Below, in pieces: positions 36,826 through 45,485 of a DNA stretch of 64,000 nt. Source of the DNA: Pontibacterium sp049603715 (GTDB lineage: Bacteria; Pseudomonadota; Gammaproteobacteria; Pseudomonadales; Balneatricaceae). Under the pieces are notes generated by a model that did no database searches, was not told the origin of the DNA, and was given only the letters and a program-made list of their open reading frames with translations. The stretch spans positions 113,870 through 177,869 of the forward strand of contig JBMYSW010000005.1 of the NCBI GenBank assembly GCA_049603715.1, in the 5' to 3' direction. Each line of letters starts with the position of its first letter. The stretch's first letter is position 1. The position numbers were made by a program, and so were the translations under genes.

Positions 36826-36961
36826 AGTCTCCTGCTCTGTTGTTGCCTTTTGCCTAAAAACCCTTCAATTTTTAGGCAAAGCCACTTATTTATGGCGCAA
36901 CAATCCACGAGCAGTGAAAGCCCGTTTGCGAGCACAAATATCGGTGTAAATAATTAGATGT

Positions 36962-36985
36962 GGTAGGCCACGAGTGTGGCCTACC
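36962..36985 (-). repeat. Hairpin between dctP and dctQ
   Basis: GGTAGGCCAC and GTGGCCTACC form a perfect 10-bp stem on a 4-nt loop, with no T-run. In the TRAP operon layout, such a hairpin after the binding-protein gene usually protects the upstream mRNA or causes partial termination, so the soluble binding protein is made in excess. That role is inferred. Confidence 0.75.
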
Positions 36986-37011
36986 GGGTCGAGCGATAAA
37001 CTAAGCTTGGC

Positions 37012-37995
37012 TTAGTTAGAACCAGCAGCTGCTTGGATTAGGTCCATGCCGATTTCATCAGCAAATTGAGACCATACAGGTTGCATAGCTTCTACCCACT
37101 GCTCACGCTCAGCATCAGTGATTTGAACTACTTCAGAGCGGCCAGAGTCGATGATCGCTTGACGGTCAGCAGATGCTTTGTCTGCAGCAACACCGTTACC
37201 GTAAACAATCGCTTCGTCTAGGGCTTTCTTCACTTCATCACGGATATCGTCGTCTAGACCCATCCAGAACTCAGCAGAAGAAACCACTAGGTAGTCAAGA
37301 ACACCGTGGTTAGACTCAGTGATGTAAGGTTGTACTTCGAAGAACTTCTTAGAGTAGATGTTCGACCAAGTGTTTTCCTGACCATCAATCGCCTTAGTTT
37401 GAAGCAGAGTAAATACTTCAGAGAAAGGCTTTTTCAGTGGAACCGCGTCAACCGCTTCAAACTGCGCCTGTAGCACGTCTGAAGTCATGATACGGAATTT
37501 TTTGCCTGCAGCATCTGCAGGTACGCGTAGTTCTTCAGAAGCAGAAAGTTGCTTCATACCATTGTGAAGGTAACCAAGACCTACAAGGCCTTTCTTCTGC
37601 AATGAGTTAAGCATTTCTTGACCCACAGGGCCGTTCTGGAACTTCTCAACTGCTGCCATGTCTTTGAACAAGAATGGTAGGTCGAACAACTGAAGTTGTT
37701 TTGTGTACTTCTGGAACTTAGATAGTGAAGGTGCAGCTAGCTGAACATCGCCTAGCAACATCGCTTCTAGTACTTTGTTGTCACCAAAAAGCTGAGCATT
37801 TGGGAACACTTTTACTTCTACTTTACCCGGCAAACGCGTTTCAACAAGTTCTTTGAACTTAAGCGCCATTTGACCTTTAGGGGTATTTTCAGCAACCACG
37901 TGTGAAAACTTAATTTCAACTGGGGCAGCCGTAGCAACTTGAGCACCAACGGCCAAAGCCAATGAGGTAAGTGCAGCAGTAAGTAAACGCATCAC
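37012..37995 (-). CDS. dctP: TRAP transporter substrate-binding protein DctP
   Basis: Periplasmic binding protein for C4-dicarboxylates. The 327-residue protein has a signal peptide (about residues 1-23, ending ATAA) and then VEIKFSHVVAENTPKGQMALKFKELV, the DctP N-terminus. The conserved Arg for the substrate carboxylate is in KKFRIMTSDV, and NTWSNIYSKKFFEVQPY is typical. A sigma-54 promoter lies upstream. C4 specificity is supported by the adjacent dctBD. Confidence 0.95.
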   Translation of the reverse strand: MMRLLTAALTSLALAVGAQVATAAPVEIKFSHVVAENTPKGQMALKFKELVETRLPGKVEVKVFPNAQLFGDNKVLEAMLLGDVQLAAPSLSKFQKYTKQLQLFDLPFLFKDMAAVEKFQNGPVGQEMLNSLQKKGLVGLGYLHNGMKQLSASEELRVPADAAGKKFRIMTSDVLQAQFEAVDAVPLKKPFSEVFTLLQTKAIDGQENTWSNIYSKKFFEVQPYITESNHGVLDYLVVSSAEFWMGLDDDIRDEVKKALDEAIVYGNGVAADKASADRQAIIDSGRSEVVQITDAEREQWVEAMQPVWSQFADEIGMDLIQAAAGSN

Positions 37996-38076
37996 GCATC
38001 TCCTGTTTTATTTATATTTGCGTTCGATTAACTCAGATCCAAACTTAAAAGTTCAGACTTCGTTGGCTTTAAGTAT

Positions 38077-38093
38077 TGCAGACAGTGTGCCAA
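38077..38093 (-). promoter_or_regulatory. Sigma-54 (-24/-12) promoter for dctPQM
   Basis: On the minus strand TTGGCAC-ACTGT-CTGCA matches TGGCAC-N5-TTGCW with GG and GC exactly 10 nt apart. It lies about 80 nt upstream of dctP. DctD, encoded just beyond, is a sigma-54 activator, so the pieces agree. An inverted repeat ATTTAAAA/TTTTAAAT (38107-38125) upstream could be part of the activator region. Confidence 0.82.
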
Positions 38094-38182
38094 GTGCAGA
38101 AAACGAATTTAAAATTTTTTTAAATCCTTTTGAATCAAACAGTTATATCAACATCACAAAAAGTTAGGCTTAGCGACGCCCC

Positions 38183-38244
38183 AAAAAAGTGGCGGATTCC
38201 CACCCATTTAACAATCTTTAACGGGTGAGATTCCGCCACTTTTA
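38183..38244 (-). terminator. Terminator downstream of dctBD
   Basis: On the minus strand AAAAGTGGCGGA pairs with TCCGCCACTTTT, with further GGGTG/CACCC pairing inside. It ends dctBD and insulates the dctP promoter. Confidence 0.85.
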
Positions 38245-38271
38245 GTAGGCATTAAGGCGTGTCAGGTGTCT

Positions 38272-39651
38272 CTATGACTTATAGTCGTTTTTATCGAGCC
38301 CGTATTTCTTCATTTTGTCGTAAAGTGTCTTACGAGCGAGGCCTAAGCTCACCAAAGTATCCTTGATTGCCCCACCATGCTTAGATAATTCGGCCTGAAT
38401 CAGCATTTTTTCAAAGCGCTCGACCTGCTCAGGTAAGGTCATGGGCACGGGGTTACTCAAGTCGGTGATAGGTTTGTCATCAAAATCAAATGTGCATGAT
38501 TCCCCCAAAAGCACATAACGCTCGGCTAAATTGCGCAGCTCACGCACGTTCCCCGGCCAGTCGTGAGTCATCAATTGCTGAATGCGCTGGGCCGTCAACG
38601 GTGGTGCTGTCCGGCCATATTGGCTTGAGGCCAACAAACTAAAGTGCTCAAACAACAAGGGAATGTCTTCGCGACGTTGGCGCAACGAGGGGATATCCAA
38701 GCGAACCACATTTAGGCGGTAATAAAGGTCTTCCCTAAAGTCACCGGCCTCGGCGAGGTCTTTTAGCTCTGCTTTGGTCGCAGCAATCACCCTAAAGTCC
38801 ACAGGCAAAGGAGTGTTGGAGCCAAGGCGCTCGATAGAGCGCTCTTCTAATACCCGTAGCAACTTAATTTGCAACGACATCGGCATGCTTTCAATCTCGT
38901 CGAGAAAGAGCGTACCGCCATTGGCGTGCTCAATTTTACCAATGCGTTGGGCTTTTGCGTCAGTAAAGGCCCCCTTTTCGTGACCAAACAGCTCCGACTC
39001 GATCAGGTTCTCTGGCACGGCTCCACAGTTAATGGCCACAAAGTTTTTATCCCTGCGGTAACTGTGGTCGTGAATATAACGGGCCATCAGGTCTTTACCT
39101 GTGCCGGTTTCACCCATAATCAAAATATCGGCAGGGGCATCGGCGATTGACTGCACCATGCGACGCACTTGAACAATGTTAGGGGTGTTACCCAAAATGC
39201 GTGGGCCAGGTGAGCTTTGCAGCTCTAACTCGCGCTTTAGGTTGCGGTTTTCGATGGTTAAGCGACGCTTCTCAATGGCACGGCGTACCACATCTAACAG
39301 CACATCAGATGCAAACGGCTTTTCGATAAAATCATAAGCCCCCGAGCGAATAGCCCCGACCGCCATCGAAATGTCACCGTGGCCGGTAATCAAGATCACC
39401 GGTATATCAGGATCAACCTGCTGTACCTGCTCCATGAGCGCCAAACCATCCATGCCCGGCATGTTAATGTCAGTAATAATGGCTCCTAGCCAGTTTTCAT
39501 CAATTAACGACATCACCCGCTCTGCACGCGAAAGCGGCGTCACTTCATAACCGCCTAGCTCGAGGGTTTGCCCTGCGGCTATTCGAATATGCTCTTCGTC
39601 ATCCACTAAAATAATGGGGTGGCTATCCTGCACCGCTGCTTGCTCAGTCAT
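38272..39651 (-). CDS. dctD: C4-dicarboxylate response regulator DctD (sigma-54 activator)
   Basis: NtrC-family regulator that turns on dctPQM. From the ATG at 39651 it has about 459 residues: receiver domain with phospho-acceptor Asp61 (ITDINMPGMDG), AAA+ domain with Walker A GETGTGKD (180-187) and sigma-54 contact loop GAFTDA (227-232), and a C-terminal Fis-type HTH. The canonical loop is GAFTGA; the change is noted below. The upstream frame from 39732 is the overlap with dctB and not conserved. Its start overlaps the dctB stop by 8 nt. Confidence 0.93.
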   Translation of the reverse strand: MTEQAAVQDSHPIILVDDEEHIRIAAGQTLELGGYEVTPLSRAERVMSLIDENWLGAIITDINMPGMDGLALMEQVQQVDPDIPVILITGHGDISMAVGAIRSGAYDFIEKPFASDVLLDVVRRAIEKRRLTIENRNLKRELELQSSPGPRILGNTPNIVQVRRMVQSIADAPADILIMGETGTGKDLMARYIHDHSYRRDKNFVAINCGAVPENLIESELFGHEKGAFTDAKAQRIGKIEHANGGTLFLDEIESMPMSLQIKLLRVLEERSIERLGSNTPLPVDFRVIAATKAELKDLAEAGDFREDLYYRLNVVRLDIPSLRQRREDIPLLFEHFSLLASSQYGRTAPPLTAQRIQQLMTHDWPGNVRELRNLAERYVLLGESCTFDFDDKPITDLSNPVPMTLPEQVERFEKMLIQAELSKHGGAIKDTLVSLGLARKTLYDKMKKYGLDKNDYKS

Positions 39652-41923
39652 TACACTTGTCACTCTTACTTGTTGCTCCCTGCGGCAGCACGATTGTAAA
39701 ACACGCGCCGCCTTCTGGATGGTTCGCCACACTCAACTGGCCATTGAGGTTTTCGATAATACGTTGCGATATCGACAAACCAAGGCCAAGCCCTTGCCCA
39801 GCTTCTTTGGTGGTAAAAAACGGTTCAAAAAGATGGGGAATATCGCTTTCGGCGATGCCCGTACCGTGGTCTCGCACTTGAATAAAGACCTGACCGCCTT
39901 CGGCGTAGGCCACCACGTCCACCATTTTTTGCGGTGCATCGGCCATGGCTTGTAGCGCATTGGTGACCAAGTTGATGAGCACCTGCTCTAAGCGCAGCAT
40001 GTCCGCTTCGACACTCAAGGCAGCGAGGCCTTCGGGCAAGTTCACCTTGGCCCGCTCTTTACTGACGCGACCGTACATCACCGACATCACACCATCAAAC
40101 ACTGTTTTTAGGTTGAGGGTTTCGAGTTTGTCTTCGCTTTTGCGCGCAAAGACTTTAAGCGGGTGAATAATTTTCGCCATGCGTTCGGTCAGGTCAGAGA
40201 TGTGCTTGAGGTTCGTAGCGGCAACATCTACTCGGTCTAGCTTCAAAAAGGCTTGGCCGTTGTCGGCATAAGCACGAATCGCCGCCAAGGGCTGATTCAA
40301 CTCGTGGTTAATCCCTGCCGACATTTGCCCTAACACCGCCAGCTTGGCGGTTTGAATCAGCTCGTTACGGGTTTGGGTGTGCTGCTGCACCTCGGCCTGC
40401 AACTTGGCATTGGCCTGCGTTAGGTCATGGGTACGTGAGCGCACACGGGATTCTAGCTCTTCACGGGCGCGATGTAGTTTTTGCTCGTACTCTTTACGCT
40501 CACGAATGTCGTGAATCGTCACCACAAAGTGCTTTACACCGCCTACATAAGCTTGGCCAATAATAAACTCAATAGGAAAGTAACCACCGTCGGCGCGTCG
40601 ACCACGGGCCTCGATAAACAGCTCGTTTTTAGAGCTCGGCTCAGTGGTCGTAATGTGTTGCCAACACACAGAGCGGTCTTCTTGGCTGAGCAACAAGCTA
40701 AAGTAGTCTTTTTCGACATCGGCTTTGGTATAGCCAAATAAGCGCTCAGCCGTACTGTTAAACGACATAATACGCCCTTGGGCATCTAGGGTAATAAGCC
40801 CCGCACGCGTATTGTCGATAATGGCGCGAATGCGCGCTTCGTTTTCTTCGAGCGCATAAGTGCGCTGGCGCTTAAATCGCTCACGCTCCCGTTTGATACG
40901 TTCACGTTCCACCAAAAACAGCACCAAAAAGACCAACGCCACACAAATAAACGCGGTTAAAATCACCGTGTTGAGCATTTGCTGACGCACTCTTTGCATG
41001 CTGGTAAGCACAATGATGTTAAGCCCTTCGCTTACCATCAATTTGTTGTGCATCAAGTACTCTTGGGTTTTTACACCATCCAGCGCCGACGAGCGGATCA
41101 CGTCACCCTCTACCAGTGTGACCAACTGCGAGCCGCCTTCAAGGCGCTCAGTTTCGATCATCTCTAGCGCCGTCAGGTCATGGTCGCCATAGCGCAAGCT
41201 CGCCACAATACGCTTAAGGTCGTCGTTAGAAAGCGGCTTAAGGGTTTTAAACTTCCAATCTTCTCGGGTCGAAATGAACACCACACCGTCTTCGTCGGCC
41301 ACCAAAATAAACTGCTCAGGGTCGCTCCAGTCTTTTTCGATGTCGTTTAAATCAATCTTTACCACCACGACACCGACAATTTGGCCAGCCTCATAGACGG
41401 GATGTGAGAAGTAAAAGCCTCGCTTTTTAGACACTGTACCCAATGCAAAGTAGTGCCCCGGCGTGCCCTGTAGTGCCGACTTAAAGTAAGGCCTAAAGCT
41501 GTAGTTTTTGCCCACAAACGAGCGGGCCTCTTGCCAGTTACTGGCCGCAACCGTGGTGCCGGTAAGGTCCATCACGTAAATATCGGCCGTGCCCATGGTC
41601 GTGTTTACATGGGCCAAGTATTTATTTGCTTGCAGTTGGCTTGCCTGCTTCCCCTGCTCTGTGGACTGTGGTGGCGCCAAAGATTCAATAATATTGGAGT
41701 GAGACGAAAGCAGCGCAGGCAAATCTCTAAATTGATTAAGTTTCTGTTGTAAATTAAGGTGATAACGGCTTAAGTCTGACTTAGCCTGTGCCGATAAGTC
41801 TGCCGTGGCCTGATCTCGTGATAGCTGCGCCGCTTGGTAAACCACCAGCAGCACCCCTATCAGCGATAAAAGCACCATGCCGGCACGGTATCGTCGTATT
41901 TTTTCAGGTAACCAAAGCAACAT
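39644..41923 (-). CDS. dctB: C4-dicarboxylate sensor histidine kinase DctB with extra PAS domain
   Basis: Membrane sensor kinase. Two helices (about 15-32 and 318-338) enclose a long periplasmic sensor domain with the double-PDC layout of DctB (YVMDLTGTTVAASNW, FVGKNYSFRPYF, GTPGHYFALGTVSKKRGFYF split at 20). A cytosolic PAS domain (about 363-475, NTRAGLITLDAQGRIMSFNS) is followed by a coiled coil, HisKA with His540 in GINHELNQPLAAIRAYADNG, and HATPase_c. At 759 residues it is about 150 longer than classic DctB because of the PAS domain. It is followed by dctD with an 8-nt overlap. Confidence 0.92.
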   Translation of the reverse strand: MLLWLPEKIRRYRAGMVLLSLIGVLLVVYQAAQLSRDQATADLSAQAKSDLSRYHLNLQQKLNQFRDLPALLSSHSNIIESLAPPQSTEQGKQASQLQANKYLAHVNTTMGTADIYVMDLTGTTVAASNWQEARSFVGKNYSFRPYFKSALQGTPGHYFALGTVSKKRGFYFSHPVYEAGQIVGVVVVKIDLNDIEKDWSDPEQFILVADEDGVVFISTREDWKFKTLKPLSNDDLKRIVASLRYGDHDLTALEMIETERLEGGSQLVTLVEGDVIRSSALDGVKTQEYLMHNKLMVSEGLNIIVLTSMQRVRQQMLNTVILTAFICVALVFLVLFLVERERIKRERERFKRQRTYALEENEARIRAIIDNTRAGLITLDAQGRIMSFNSTAERLFGYTKADVEKDYFSLLLSQEDRSVCWQHITTTEPSSKNELFIEARGRRADGGYFPIEFIIGQAYVGGVKHFVVTIHDIRERKEYEQKLHRAREELESRVRSRTHDLTQANAKLQAEVQQHTQTRNELIQTAKLAVLGQMSAGINHELNQPLAAIRAYADNGQAFLKLDRVDVAATNLKHISDLTERMAKIIHPLKVFARKSEDKLETLNLKTVFDGVMSVMYGRVSKERAKVNLPEGLAALSVEADMLRLEQVLINLVTNALQAMADAPQKMVDVVAYAEGGQVFIQVRDHGTGIAESDIPHLFEPFFTTKEAGQGLGLGLSISQRIIENLNGQLSVANHPEGGACFTIVLPQGATSKSDKCND

Positions 41924-42175
41924 ATACAGGCACTATTATCTTAAAACAGGCACACGGCCCTAATTAACAAACGCAAGAGCGAGCCACTCAAGGGTTGACC
42001 GCTCTCCATAAACGGGATTGAGATAGGTGTAACATAGCCATCATCAATGCGACGCAGTATCTACTAAGCTTAGGATGAAAACCACCGAGCTGCGTCTGTA
42101 CATGGCTGCTAATTGCCATAATGGCATAAAGTGACACCCGCATGCCCCCTAACCCGATGCTAAAGTGAGTATCCC
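41924..42175. promoter_or_regulatory. Divergent region dctB/pyk
   Basis: 252 bases between divergent dctB and pyk. It must hold both promoters; I could not place boxes with confidence and saw no hairpin or small gene. Confidence 0.35.
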
Positions 42176-43612
42176 ATGCTTAAACGCACTAAAATTGTTT
42201 CAACACTTGGCCCAGCAACTGACAAACCCAACGTATTAAAAGAGCTACTCGCAAACGGCGTAAACACGGTTCGCTTAAACTTTTCTCACGGCGAGCCTGA
42301 CGACCACCGCCAACGCGCTGAGGCCGTACGCCAAGCAGCAAAAGAGCTGGGTGTATACGTGGCCATTTTAGGTGACTTACAAGGCCCTAAAATTCGTATT
42401 TCGCGCTTTAAAGACAGCAAAATTCAACTTACCGAAGGTGACACCTTTGTTTTAGACGCTGGCCTTGATAAGTACGCTGGCGACCAACAACAGGTAGGCA
42501 TCGACTACAAAGCGCTACCGCAAGACTGCTCGCCGGGCGATATTTTGCTATTGGACGACGGCCGCGTTCAACTCAAGGTCGAGTCCATTGACGGCGACCG
42601 TATCACCACCGTCGTGACCATTGGTGGCCCGCTGTCGAACAACAAAGGTATTAACCGCCAAGGCGGTGGCCTTTCAGCCGCGGCACTGACTGAGAAAGAC
42701 AAAAAAGACATCCTCGTCGCAGCTGAGCTCGACGTAGATTATGTGGCTGTGTCTTTTCCGCGCAACGGTGAAGACCTGAAATACGCCCGTCAATTGCTAG
42801 ACGAAGCCGGAAGCCGTGCAGAAATCGTGGCAAAAATTGAGCGTGCCGAAACCGTTGCCAACAACGAAGCCCTCGACGACATTATCCTTGCTTGTGACGC
42901 TGTTATGGTTGCCCGTGGCGACTTGGGTGTCGAAATTGGCGATGCTGAATTGATTGGCGTGCAAAAGCACATCATCCAACGTGCCCGTGAGCTAAACCGT
43001 GCCGTCATCACCGCAACCCAAATGATGGAAACCATGATCGAAAACCCCATGCCAACCCGTGCTGAGGTTTTTGACGTCGCCAACGCCGTACTCGACGGTA
43101 CCGATGCCGTTATGCTGTCTGCCGAAACGGCTGCGGGTAAACACCCTGTGGCCGTGGTTAAAGCCATGACGCAAATTTGCCAAGGCGCCGAAAAACACCT
43201 GCTTTCGCGCCCAGCATCCACCAGCATTTCGCAACGCTGTGAGCGCTACGACGAAACCATTGCGCGCTCGGCGATGTACACCGCTAACCACTTGGTCGGC
43301 GCTAAAGCAATTATCTGTTTAACGGAGTCTGGCTCTACACCGCGTTGGATGTCGCGTATTCGTTCGGGCTTACCTATTTATGCCCTGTCCCGTAACCCAA
43401 AAACCCTGACTCGTATGGCGCTTTACCGCGGTGTTGAGTCGATTGCCTTTGACCCACTAAGCGTGCCAGAAGACGAGCTAAACGACCATGTCATTGAGCT
43501 GCTTAAGCAGCAACAAGGTCTTAAGTCTGGCGACTGGGTTATTCTGACTCGCGGCTCTAAGCTGGGCGACCACGGCTGCACCAACTCAATGGAAGTATTA
43601 AAAGTCGACTAA
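42176..43612 (+). CDS. pyk: Pyruvate kinase
   Basis: Converts PEP and ADP to pyruvate and ATP. The 478-residue protein has TKIVSTLGPATDKPNVLKEL at the start, RLNFSHGEPDDH, the PK signature around VAKIERAETVANNEALDDI, MVARGDLGVEIG, and TATQMMETMIENPMPTRAEV. Catalytic Lys and Mg ligands are in place. Length fits the bacterial type. Together with pckA it sets the C4/C3 balance for growth on dicarboxylates. Confidence 0.96.
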   Translation: MLKRTKIVSTLGPATDKPNVLKELLANGVNTVRLNFSHGEPDDHRQRAEAVRQAAKELGVYVAILGDLQGPKIRISRFKDSKIQLTEGDTFVLDAGLDKYAGDQQQVGIDYKALPQDCSPGDILLLDDGRVQLKVESIDGDRITTVVTIGGPLSNNKGINRQGGGLSAAALTEKDKKDILVAAELDVDYVAVSFPRNGEDLKYARQLLDEAGSRAEIVAKIERAETVANNEALDDIILACDAVMVARGDLGVEIGDAELIGVQKHIIQRARELNRAVITATQMMETMIENPMPTRAEVFDVANAVLDGTDAVMLSAETAAGKHPVAVVKAMTQICQGAEKHLLSRPASTSISQRCERYDETIARSAMYTANHLVGAKAIICLTESGSTPRWMSRIRSGLPIYALSRNPKTLTRMALYRGVESIAFDPLSVPEDELNDHVIELLKQQQGLKSGDWVILTRGSKLGDHGCTNSMEVLKVD

Positions 43613-43639
43613 CGATCGACTGCTGTACGACCACCTACC

Positions 43640-43683
43640 TTACGGGCGTTAACCACTGAACCAAAAGTGGCTGATGCCCGTAA
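43640..43683 (+). terminator. Probable terminator after pyk
   Basis: TTACGGGC pairs with GCCCGTAA, and inside it CCACT pairs with AGTGG, followed by TTCTTTA. The T-run is weak, so this may be a stability hairpin. Confidence 0.5.
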
Positions 43684-43815
43684 TTCTTTACCCACCGTCC
43701 TCGACAACAAATGCGCCTGTAAATGGCATTTGGCCATTGGCATGAGCGACAGCTCCACCCGAGTTCATTTATAATACCCCGTACATTATTTGCTTAATCA
43801 CAGAAGGACTGCATT

Positions 43816-45381
43816 TTGGCAGCATCATTAGACGCGTCTCTAGCGTGGCTTTTAAGCGACGATAACCTTTCTCTGCTCGACGGCATCCGCCACGGCATCG
43901 AAAAAGAAGGCCTAAGGGTCAACGCCCAAGGCACACTCAGCCAAACGCCACACCCTAGCAGCCTTGGTTCTGCCTTAACGCACGGCAGCATCACCACCGA
44001 CTACTCAGAAGCCTTGCTGGAATTTATTACTCCTGCACACAAAGATGTCGGCGACGCGCTCCAAGATCTCAGCGACTTGCATACCTTCACCCTAAGCAAA
44101 CTGGGTAACGAGCGTATTTGGTGTGGCAGCATGCCGTGCGATATTGCCAACGAAGCCGATATCCCCGTAGCCTACTACGGCGACTCTAACGTCGGTCGAC
44201 TTAAACACATTTACCGCCAAGGCCTTAACTACCGCTATGGCAAAATGATGCAGTGTATTGCGGGCATTCATTACAACTTTTCGATGCCTGAGGCCTTTTG
44301 GCCTGCCTACCAAACCCTGTTGGGCGATAACTACTCCCTCTGCGCCTTCCGCTCAGAGCAGTATTTTAAACTGATTCGTAACTTCCGCCGCCGCTCGTGG
44401 CTATTGCTGTATTTGTTTGGCGCATCACCCGCGCTCGCTTCCAGCTTTATGAAGGGCAAAAACCACAGCCTAGAAACTTGGGACGACGAAACCCTATACC
44501 TACCTTATGCGACCTCGTTACGCATGAGCGACCTAGGCTACTCAAACAAAGCCCAAGCCAGCCTTAATATTTGCTTTAACCACTTAGAGACCTACACCAA
44601 CTCCCTAAGTGAAGCGATTAAAACGCCACATGCGCCTTATCAAGCCATTGGCGTTAAAGTGGACGACGAATACCGTCAGCTCAACAGCAATATTTTGCAA
44701 ATCGAAAACGAATACTACAGCGACATTCGTCCTAAACGCGTTACCCGTTCCGGCGAAAAACCTGTACACGCACTACGTGCTCGTGGTGTTGAATATGTCG
44801 AAGTGCGCAACACCGACATCAACCCCTTCTTACCAACCGGTATCTCGCAGCAACAAGCCGACTTTATGGACGTCTTCTTAGTGGGCTGCTTACTGGGCGA
44901 AGCCACAGAAATTGGCCCACTAGAGTGTCGTCATCTAGAGCAAAACAACCAACGCGTGGTTAATGAAGGGCGCCGCCCGGGGCTTACGCTCAAGAGCAAT
45001 GGCAAAGAAACGCCTTTGCAAACCCTTGGCGAAGGCATTTTGGCCGAGCTCAGCCAAGTGGCCGCTTGTTTTGACCAACTGCACAACACCCAGCGTTACA
45101 GCGAAGCCGTGGCTGCGCAGCAAGCCAAGCTACACAACAGCGATTTGACCCCATCGGCGCAAGTCCTTGCCGAAATGAAAAAGCGCCAGTGTGGCCACAG
45201 TGCGTTAATTCAAGCACTCAACGAGGCTCACTACGACGCCATGATGGCCACACCACTCAGCCCAGAAAAGCTCGCTGAGTTTGAGCAAAAAGCCGCCGAC
45301 TCTCTCAAAGCACAAGACGCCATTAAAAGCGCAGACTCTTTGAGCTTTGATGCATTTTTAGCGGCTTATATCGCCGACTAA
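43816..45381 (+). CDS. gshA: Glutamate-cysteine ligase GshA
   Basis: First enzyme of glutathione synthesis, joining glutamate and cysteine with ATP. The 521-residue protein has the proteobacterial GCL type 1 layout: GIEKEGLRVNAQGTLSQTPH near the N-terminus, then TDYSEALLEFITPA (glutamate and Mg ligands) and HYNFSMPEAFW. The start codon is TTG at 43816 with AAGGA 7 nt upstream, an unusual start that may limit expression. It is monocistronic and ends at a strong terminator. Confidence 0.95.
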   Translation: MAASLDASLAWLLSDDNLSLLDGIRHGIEKEGLRVNAQGTLSQTPHPSSLGSALTHGSITTDYSEALLEFITPAHKDVGDALQDLSDLHTFTLSKLGNERIWCGSMPCDIANEADIPVAYYGDSNVGRLKHIYRQGLNYRYGKMMQCIAGIHYNFSMPEAFWPAYQTLLGDNYSLCAFRSEQYFKLIRNFRRRSWLLLYLFGASPALASSFMKGKNHSLETWDDETLYLPYATSLRMSDLGYSNKAQASLNICFNHLETYTNSLSEAIKTPHAPYQAIGVKVDDEYRQLNSNILQIENEYYSDIRPKRVTRSGEKPVHALRARGVEYVEVRNTDINPFLPTGISQQQADFMDVFLVGCLLGEATEIGPLECRHLEQNNQRVVNEGRRPGLTLKSNGKETPLQTLGEGILAELSQVAACFDQLHNTQRYSEAVAAQQAKLHNSDLTPSAQVLAEMKKRQCGHSALIQALNEAHYDAMMATPLSPEKLAEFEQKAADSLKAQDAIKSADSLSFDAFLAAYIAD

Positions 45382-45396
45382 CACCGCACCAACAAA

Positions 45397-45450
45397 CAAA
45401 AAAAGGCGAACCAAGCGCAGGACTTAATCCTTGCTTGGCTCGCCTTTTTT
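45397..45450. terminator. Bidirectional terminator between gshA and aglR
   Basis: A-run, GGCG-ACCAAGC-AGGA stem with TCCT-GCTTGG-CGCC, then T6. Genes converge on it from both sides. Confidence 0.92.
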
Positions 45451-45485
45451 ATTGGCTGCTTGTTTGGCAATAACGCCAACAGTGT

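Noticed and set aside
42790..43227. Minus-strand frame of 145 codons in pyk
   Set aside because: It is antisense to conserved pyruvate kinase sequence; its Ser/Thr/Ala-rich composition arises from the codons of pyk.
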